64,000 nucleotides of DNA from Ectobacillus funiculus (GTDB lineage: Bacteria > Bacillota > Bacilli > Bacillales > Bacillaceae_G): NCBI RefSeq assembly GCF_042429435.1, contig NZ_JBHMAF010000187.1; one strand, written 5' to 3'. Position 1 is the first letter of the stretch, and every line of letters starts with the position of its first letter. Positions 60,008 through 64,000 of this stretch are shown piece after piece. A program made the position numbers and the translations under genes. A model generated the notes under the pieces. The model made no database searches. It was not told the DNA's origin and saw only the letters and a list, made by a program, of their open reading frames with translations.

Positions 60008-61027
60008 GTGGTGTCAACAATTGAGGACGTTGCGAGGCTGGCTGGTCTGTCACGGACAACTGTATCGAGAGTGATTAACAATCATCCATATGTATCGGAG
60101 GACAAGAAAAAACGAGTGAAGTTTGCGATGAATACGCTTGGCTTTGTGCCAAATTCCGCTGCACGGAGATTGCGAAAGCAAAGAACGGAGACTGTTGCTG
60201 TGCTCGTGCCTCGTGTCACAAATCCCTTTTTCAGCAGATTAATAGAATCATTGGAAATTTTCGCTTCAGACCATAAGTATAAATTAATCATTTGCCAAAC
60301 AAGATATTTACCTGAAAAGGAATTAGAATATTTGGAGCTATTGTCAACAAAGCAGGTTGATGGTATTATTTTATGCTCGCTGCAAAATAAGTGGTCGATT
60401 GTAGAGCCATATTTACAGCATGGACCGATTGTAATGTGCAATGAGTATACAGATGAGGCGCATATTCCGATGGTGAAATTTAATCAAGCGGAAGGTGCAT
60501 ATGTGGCAACAAAGCATTTATTAGAGCAGGGGCATCGCCGTCTGTTGTTTTGCAGCGGCAGCGATAAAAGCAGTATGATCGTGCAGCATCGAAAAAAAGG
60601 GTTTTTGCATGCTGTGTCAGAGCATAAAGAGCAAGTAGATTCTGTTGAATTTGTGGAGGATGCCTACGATATGGAGGATGGCTGCAGGGTATTTCGAGAT
60701 CTTCTTGATACAAAAGAAAATCCTACTGCTATCTTTGCCGGTGGAGATGAAGTAGCAGCAGGAATCATATTGGAAGCCAAGCGCCATCAGTGGAGCATTC
60801 CCGAGCAGCTTGCCGTTATCGGTTTTGATAATCAGCTGTTATCGGAAATTATGGAGCCGACAATTACAACAGTATGTCAGCCCGTTGATCAGATGGCAAA
60901 GAAAGTAATTGAATTAATGATGGAAAAGATTCGAACAAAAACTTATAAAAAACAAGAAGTATATGAGTTCGAATTGGAGTTAATGATTAAAGGTTCTACC
61001 GTGAAACATACGACTGTATTAGCCTAG
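60008..61027 (+). CDS. LacI-family transcriptional regulator
   Basis: 339 residues: HTH (STIEDVARLAGLSRTTVSRVIN) and a sugar-binding-type effector domain. Start is GTG 60008 or GTG 60011, after AAAGGGGGGAG. An AGAAAACGCTTTCA operator behind its promoter suggests autoregulation. Target genes unknown. The last 24 codons are duplicated downstream at 61205. It resembles the DegA/CcpA group, but I would not assign a name. Confidence 0.88.
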   Translation: MVSTIEDVARLAGLSRTTVSRVINNHPYVSEDKKKRVKFAMNTLGFVPNSAARRLRKQRTETVAVLVPRVTNPFFSRLIESLEIFASDHKYKLIICQTRYLPEKELEYLELLSTKQVDGIILCSLQNKWSIVEPYLQHGPIVMCNEYTDEAHIPMVKFNQAEGAYVATKHLLEQGHRRLLFCSGSDKSSMIVQHRKKGFLHAVSEHKEQVDSVEFVEDAYDMEDGCRVFRDLLDTKENPTAIFAGGDEVAAGIILEAKRHQWSIPEQLAVIGFDNQLLSEIMEPTITTVCQPVDQMAKKVIELMMEKIRTKTYKKQEVYEFELELMIKGSTVKHTTVLA

Positions 61028-61196
61028 CGAATATGCTGGGCTTTTTTTATTCTGCTGTTGTATGCGTACAGTCGTCACATTTATTTTGATACACTTCGTG
61101 CAGCTCCTCGATTTCTCGTCCGCACTCACAGCATTTTTTCGACGGTAAATTTCTGAAGAATTCCAATGGTTTTTGTATCATGTGTGTTCCTCCTTA
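60956..61196. repeat. Tandem duplication, unit 1 (lacI 3' end plus yhfH)
   Basis: About 245 bp covering the last 24 codons of the LacI gene and a yhfH gene, repeated at 61205-61446 with roughly 85-90% identity by eye. Confidence 0.85.
61047..61181 (-). CDS. yhfH: YhfH-family protein, copy 1
   Basis: 44 residues (MIQKPLEFFRNLPSKKCCEC...). Four-Cys zinc-ribbon-like pattern CCECGREIEE...NKCDDC, matching the YhfH family. GGAGG lies 8 bases upstream. Expected next to yhfI, as here. Function unknown. Confidence 0.8.
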   Translation of the reverse strand: MIQKPLEFFRNLPSKKCCECGREIEELHEVYQNKCDDCTHTTAE

Positions 61197-61270
61197 GAAA
61201 ATGAGAAGTATATGAACTTGGATTGGAGCTAATGGTCAAGGGTTCTACCGTAAAAAATATGACTGTATTA

Positions 61271-61305
61271 GCCTGGAAGCTTGCCAGTCGGCGAGTTTTG
61301 TTTAT
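61271..61305 (+). repeat. Dispersed element fragment E22
   Basis: CTGGAAG joined to the terminal hairpin TTGCCAGTCGGCGAG and TTTGTTTATT. Overlaps the stop of yhfH copy 2. Confidence 0.7.
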
Positions 61306-61433
61306 TCCGCTGTATGAGTACAGTCGTCACATTTATTTTGATATACCTCATGCAGCTCCTCGATTTCTCGTCCGCACTCACAGCATTTTTTTGAAGGCAA
61401 ATTTCTGAAGAATTCTAATGGTTTCTGTAACAT
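61302..61433 (-). CDS. yhfH: YhfH-family protein, copy 2
   Basis: 43 residues, differing from copy 1 at two positions (Leu2; one Thr missing near the end). Same four-Cys pattern and GGAGG ribosome site. The protein is conserved although the surrounding lacI tail has decayed, suggesting selection or a recent event. Confidence 0.8.
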   Translation of the reverse strand: MLQKPLEFFRNLPSKKCCECGREIEELHEVYQNKCDDCTHTAE

Positions 61434-61613
61434 GTTTATTCCTCCCTAATCGTTAATGTTCTTTTTGTTATTATCATTGTATTAACACAACAATAAAAAG
61501 TCAACATCTGTTTTATAACAAAATAAAAAATAATGAAAACGTTCAATTTACCGATTATAGTGTAAAGTAGTGCTAAAACTAACAAGTAGAAAGAATAAGA
61601 GAGGGTGAATGGT

Positions 61614-62348
61614 ATGAAAATGACGGTAATTGGGTTTTGGGGGGGCTATCCAGAAGGGGGAGAGGCAACATCTGGCTATTTGCTTGAGCAAGATGGCTTT
61701 CAGCTTCTTGTTGATTGCGGGAGCGCTGTACTATCACAGCTGCAAAAGTACATAAAGGTTGAGGAGCTCGATGCAGTTATTCTATCTCATTATCATCAGG
61801 ATCATGTAGCTGATATCGGGGTGCTTCAATATGGACGCTTAATTAAAAGTTTGACAGTCGGAAATGTGCCGGAGCTTCCTATTTACGGTCATACACTAGA
61901 TGAGAAAGGCTTTACTTCGTTAACACATAAGCCTTATACAAAGGGAGTCGCATATGATCCAACAAAAACAATTGAAATTGGTCCGTTTACGGTTTCCTTT
62001 CTAGAGACGAAGCATCCGGTTCCATGCTTTGCCATGAGAATCACTGCTGGCGGCAAAACAATTGTATATACAGCTGATTCCAGCTATAAATCGGAATTTA
62101 TGGAGTTTGCAAAGGAAGCGGACTTATTTATGTGTGAGTGTAATATGTATGCAGATCAAGATGGAACGAAGCCGGGGCATATGAATAGCACAGAGGCAGG
62201 AATGATTGCGAGAGAAGCTGGCGTAGGGTGGCTTTTATTAACCCATCTTCCGCATTACGGAAATATAGCTGATTTAGTTGATCAGGCAAAGGCTGTATTT
62301 GACGGACCAATTGAATTGGCGAGCAGCGGCTATATGTGGGGAGAGTAA
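61614..62348 (+). CDS. yhfI: YhfI, metallo-beta-lactamase-fold hydrolase
   Basis: 244 residues, the B. subtilis YhfI length. RNase Z/ElaC-like metal motif SHYHQDHVADIG (about 58-69), later TADSSYKSE and THLPHYG. ATG 61614 with GAGAGGG 8 bases upstream is preferred to GTG 61605. Probably a phosphodiesterase or nuclease; substrate unknown. Confidence 0.88.
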   Translation: MKMTVIGFWGGYPEGGEATSGYLLEQDGFQLLVDCGSAVLSQLQKYIKVEELDAVILSHYHQDHVADIGVLQYGRLIKSLTVGNVPELPIYGHTLDEKGFTSLTHKPYTKGVAYDPTKTIEIGPFTVSFLETKHPVPCFAMRITAGGKTIVYTADSSYKSEFMEFAKEADLFMCECNMYADQDGTKPGHMNSTEAGMIAREAGVGWLLLTHLPHYGNIADLVDQAKAVFDGPIELASSGYMWGE

Positions 62349-62382
62349 AAAGAGAGAGATTCAATAGGGAGGGGCTATTTCT

Positions 62383-63153
62383 ATGTTATTTGTCGAAGAG
62401 CGGAAAATGAAAATTTTTCAATATGTACAAGAACATTCAAGAGCATCTGTTCAAGAGCTAAGTCAATTTTTTGATGTGTCTGAATCCACAGTTCGCAGGG
62501 ATTTAAAGGAGCTGGAGGAAGAGAAATTATTGAGAAGAACGCATGGAGGGGCTATCGCTCTCCAAAATGTCAATTTTGAACCAACCTTTGATGAGAAGGA
62601 AGATAAGTTTCAGGATGAGAAGAAAGCAATCGCCAGAAAAGCGCTGGAATTTATTGAAGAGGGAGATACAATTTTGCTTGATGCTGGAACAACGACCTTC
62701 CAGCTTGTTAAGGAACTGCGGGTTTTTTCAAAACTGACAGTAGTAACCAATTCCCTTGTTTTTGCGCAGGAATTGCAGGATGTTTCAGGAATTGATGTTG
62801 TGATGGTAGGGGGGAATTTACGAAAAGAGACGTGTGCGCTAGTGGGTCCACTTGCCGAAGCCGGATTATCCATGCTAAGAGTAGATAAGACATTTATTGC
62901 GACAAACGGGATTGAAGTGGAAGATGGGTTAACAACTCCTAATCTTACTGAGGCGGCAACAAAGAGGAAAATGATTGAAATCGCAAAACAAGTAATCTTA
63001 TTGGCAGATCACAGTAAAGCTGGCAAATCAACTTTTGCAAAATTTGCCGATATTCATGATGTCGATAAATGCATTATTGATACCGGTGTTCCTGAGTCAT
63101 TTGTAGAGAAGCTCAGAGAAACCGGAATTGATGTGCATGTTGTTTGCCCGTAG
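62383..63153 (+). CDS. DeoR-family transcriptional regulator
   Basis: 256 residues. N-terminal DeoR HTH with the signature VSESTVRRDLKELEEEKLLRRTHGGA (about 29-54) and C-terminal effector domain binding a sugar phosphate (LLDAGTTTF, VTNSL, VDKTFIATNG). It precedes a ribose/sugar-binding protein gene, so it likely controls that transporter. GGGAGGGG ribosome site. Confidence 0.9.
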   Translation: MLFVEERKMKIFQYVQEHSRASVQELSQFFDVSESTVRRDLKELEEEKLLRRTHGGAIALQNVNFEPTFDEKEDKFQDEKKAIARKALEFIEEGDTILLDAGTTTFQLVKELRVFSKLTVVTNSLVFAQELQDVSGIDVVMVGGNLRKETCALVGPLAEAGLSMLRVDKTFIATNGIEVEDGLTTPNLTEAATKRKMIEIAKQVILLADHSKAGKSTFAKFADIHDVDKCIIDTGVPESFVEKLRETGIDVHVVCP

Positions 63154-63170
63154 TATCTGCGATCTTATTT

Positions 63171-63213
63171 ATAACCCCCATGTAGCCAAAATGGCTGTAT
63201 GGGGGTTATTTTG
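63171..63213 (+). terminator. Terminator after the deoR-type gene
   Basis: 11-bp stem ATAACCCCCAT/ATGGGGGTTAT extended by GTAGCCA/TGGCTGT, then TTTTGC. Element E23 follows at once. Confidence 0.88.
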
Positions 63214-63214
63214 C

Positions 63215-63336
63215 ATTTTAAAGTATAAAATTCCAGCTAGAAGCTTATTCGACGCAACAGGAAATTTTAGGAACAAGGTTTAAGTGCAACTACGCTTCTG
63301 TTTTTGCCTAACAGATCGCCAATCAGCAAGAACATT
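63215..63336 (+). repeat. Dispersed element copy E23 (diverged)
   Basis: Recognisable by AAATTCCAGCTAG, ATTCGACG, AAATTTTAGGAAC, GTGCAACTACGC and a degenerate terminal hairpin (TCGCCAATCAGC). Behind the terminator. 63337-63580 otherwise holds only a CCTTACC/GGTAAGG inverted repeat. Confidence 0.8.
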
Positions 63337-63580
63337 TAACTAAATAAACCATTAATGGTATTAAATATATTTAATGGCAAAAAATTCATAAAAAGGCATT
63401 GTAATTTAAAAATGCATAAATTATAATCATAAATAATCACATTCAGTCATTATATTCCAAGGTATATGGTGAAAAGTGATTAAAAATGAGCAAAGAGGTG
63501 AAAACCTTACCATCAAACGTCCGAAAATGAGCAAGAAGAGGTAAGGGGAACTATTAAAAGAGAAAAGGGGAACAAGAAAA

Positions 63581-64000
63581 ATGAAAAAAGCTATGTACAA
63601 AGTGTTGGCGCCTTTCATGGTTTTATTGTTGCTTATAATGGCAGCTTGCAGTAATGGAAGCAGTAACTCAGCAAGCACATCCGCTTCAGGTTCAGAGGAT
63701 AAAAAGATTAAAATTGGTCTAACGGTGGGTACGTTAAGTAATCCTTTCTTTGTTTCTATGTCAAAAGGTGCTAAAGAGGCTGCTAAGGAACTAGGCGGCG
63801 AGGCGATTGTTGTAAGCGCTGACTATGATTTGTCCAAGCAAATGGCACAGGTGGAAGATTTTATAACGAAAAAAGTAGATATGATTCTTTTAAATGCAGT
63901 AGATTCAAAAGGAATTGCAGCAGCTGTACAACAAGCGAAGGCAGCAGGCATTCCGGTTATCGCAGTTGATGTTGGCGCAGACGGCGGAGTAAGCGCAACT
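63581..64000 (+). CDS. Ribose/sugar ABC transporter substrate-binding lipoprotein (partial)
   Basis: First 140 codons of an RbsB-like periplasmic-binding protein (type 1), cut by the window end. Lipobox MAAC (Cys23), then IKIGLTVGTLSNPFFVSMSKGAKEAAKELG, DLSKQMAQVEDFITKKVDMILLNAVDS and AGIPVIAVDV, typical of the ribose-binding fold. AAAAGGGG ribosome site. Expected to be followed by the rest of a sugar ABC transporter. Confidence 0.85.
   Translation, partial: MKKAMYKVLAPFMVLLLLIMAACSNGSSNSASTSASGSEDKKIKIGLTVGTLSNPFFVSMSKGAKEAAKELGGEAIVVSADYDLSKQMAQVEDFITKKVDMILLNAVDSKGIAAAVQQAKAAGIPVIAVDVGADGGVSAT

Larger units (their letters stand above)
61205..61446. repeat. Tandem duplication, unit 2
   Basis: Second copy of the lacI-3'/yhfH unit. 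The LacI tail (EVYELGLELMVKGSTVKNMT) has lost its stop (TAG to TGG) and runs into element fragment E22, which sits inside the unit. Confidence 0.85.

Noticed and set aside
60008..61027. Naming the LacI regulator degA or ccpA
   Set aside because: Sequence recall is not good enough to separate these; neighbouring genes do not decide it.
1..64000. rRNA, tRNA, prophage and transposase genes
   Set aside because: Looked for and not seen; in particular no transposase or RAYT gene is in the window to mobilise the dispersed element.

Overview
The window is one contiguous chromosomal segment of a low-GC, endospore-forming Firmicute of the Bacillaceae. The evidence is gene content and order: yheA-yheCD, yhaX-hemZ-yhaR, yhaO-yhaN-yhaM-yhaL, prsA, yhaI (broken), scoC, yhaH, hit, ecsABC, pbpF, hemEHY, yhgDE, yhfH and yhfI follow the arrangement I know from Bacillus subtilis. 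Strong AGGAGG-type ribosome binding sites, several TTG/GTG starts and many sporulation genes (YheC/D, YhaL, YjcZ-type peptides, SpoVA proteins, PrsA, ScoC) fit. The species cannot be fixed from sequence alone. No rRNA, tRNA, CRISPR array, phage or transposase gene was seen.

Layout. 0-1.4 kb: PAS sensor kinase. 1.7-8.7 kb: a nikABCDE-type metal ABC importer plus a MATE exporter behind a promoter overlapped by a Fur-like box. 8.9-16.1 kb: leftward hexuronate operon (uxaC, exuR-like regulator, uxaB, uxaA, GPH symporter) with two perfect LacI-type operators. 16.5-18.3 kb: DoxX protein behind a Rex/Fnr-like palindrome, and a DUF3231 protein. 18.7-24.3 kb: four tandem YheC/YheD ATP-grasp genes, a yheB stump and yheA. 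24.4-40.5 kb: DNA glycosylase, yhaX, hemZ, yhaR, GNAT, yhzD, yhaO/N/M/L, prsA, two tiny YjcZ-like genes, broken yhaI, scoC, yhaH, hit. 41.4-54.4 kb: ecsABC, pbpF, hemEHY, remnant glycosyltransferase plus GtrA, yhgD/yhgE. 54.5-58.5 kb: a seven-gene leftward spoVA operon (DUF1657, YhcN/YlaJ-like lipoprotein, spoVAC, spoVAD, spoVAE, DUF1657, DUF421), the composition known for the spoVA2-type operon linked to spore heat resistance. 59-64 kb: polysaccharide deacetylase, LacI regulator, duplicated yhfH, yhfI, DeoR regulator and the start of a sugar-binding lipoprotein cut by the window edge.

The most unusual content is a family of about 23 copies (about 15 near full length) of a non-coding element of roughly 115-140 bp, scattered through every part of the window. 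It has a large imperfect hairpin whose helices covary between copies, followed by a short GC-rich hairpin with a T-rich tail resembling a Rho-independent terminator. Nine of 15 copies with a readable left end follow TTAC. Several sit directly after the T tract of a host terminator. The four copies inside operons all lie antisense to transcription. One copy interrupts yhaI, others abut truncated yheB and glycosyltransferase genes, and internally deleted derivatives exist. No mobilising gene lies in the window. I read this as a non-autonomous, probably single-strand-transposed element, perhaps IS200/IS605- or RAYT-mobilised; that is inference.

A second unexplained region is 40.7-41.4 kb: three tandem units of about 132 bp carrying paired GACACC(T/C)C(A/G)TTT boxes, followed on the minus strand by a perfect terminator, with no protein-coding sense.
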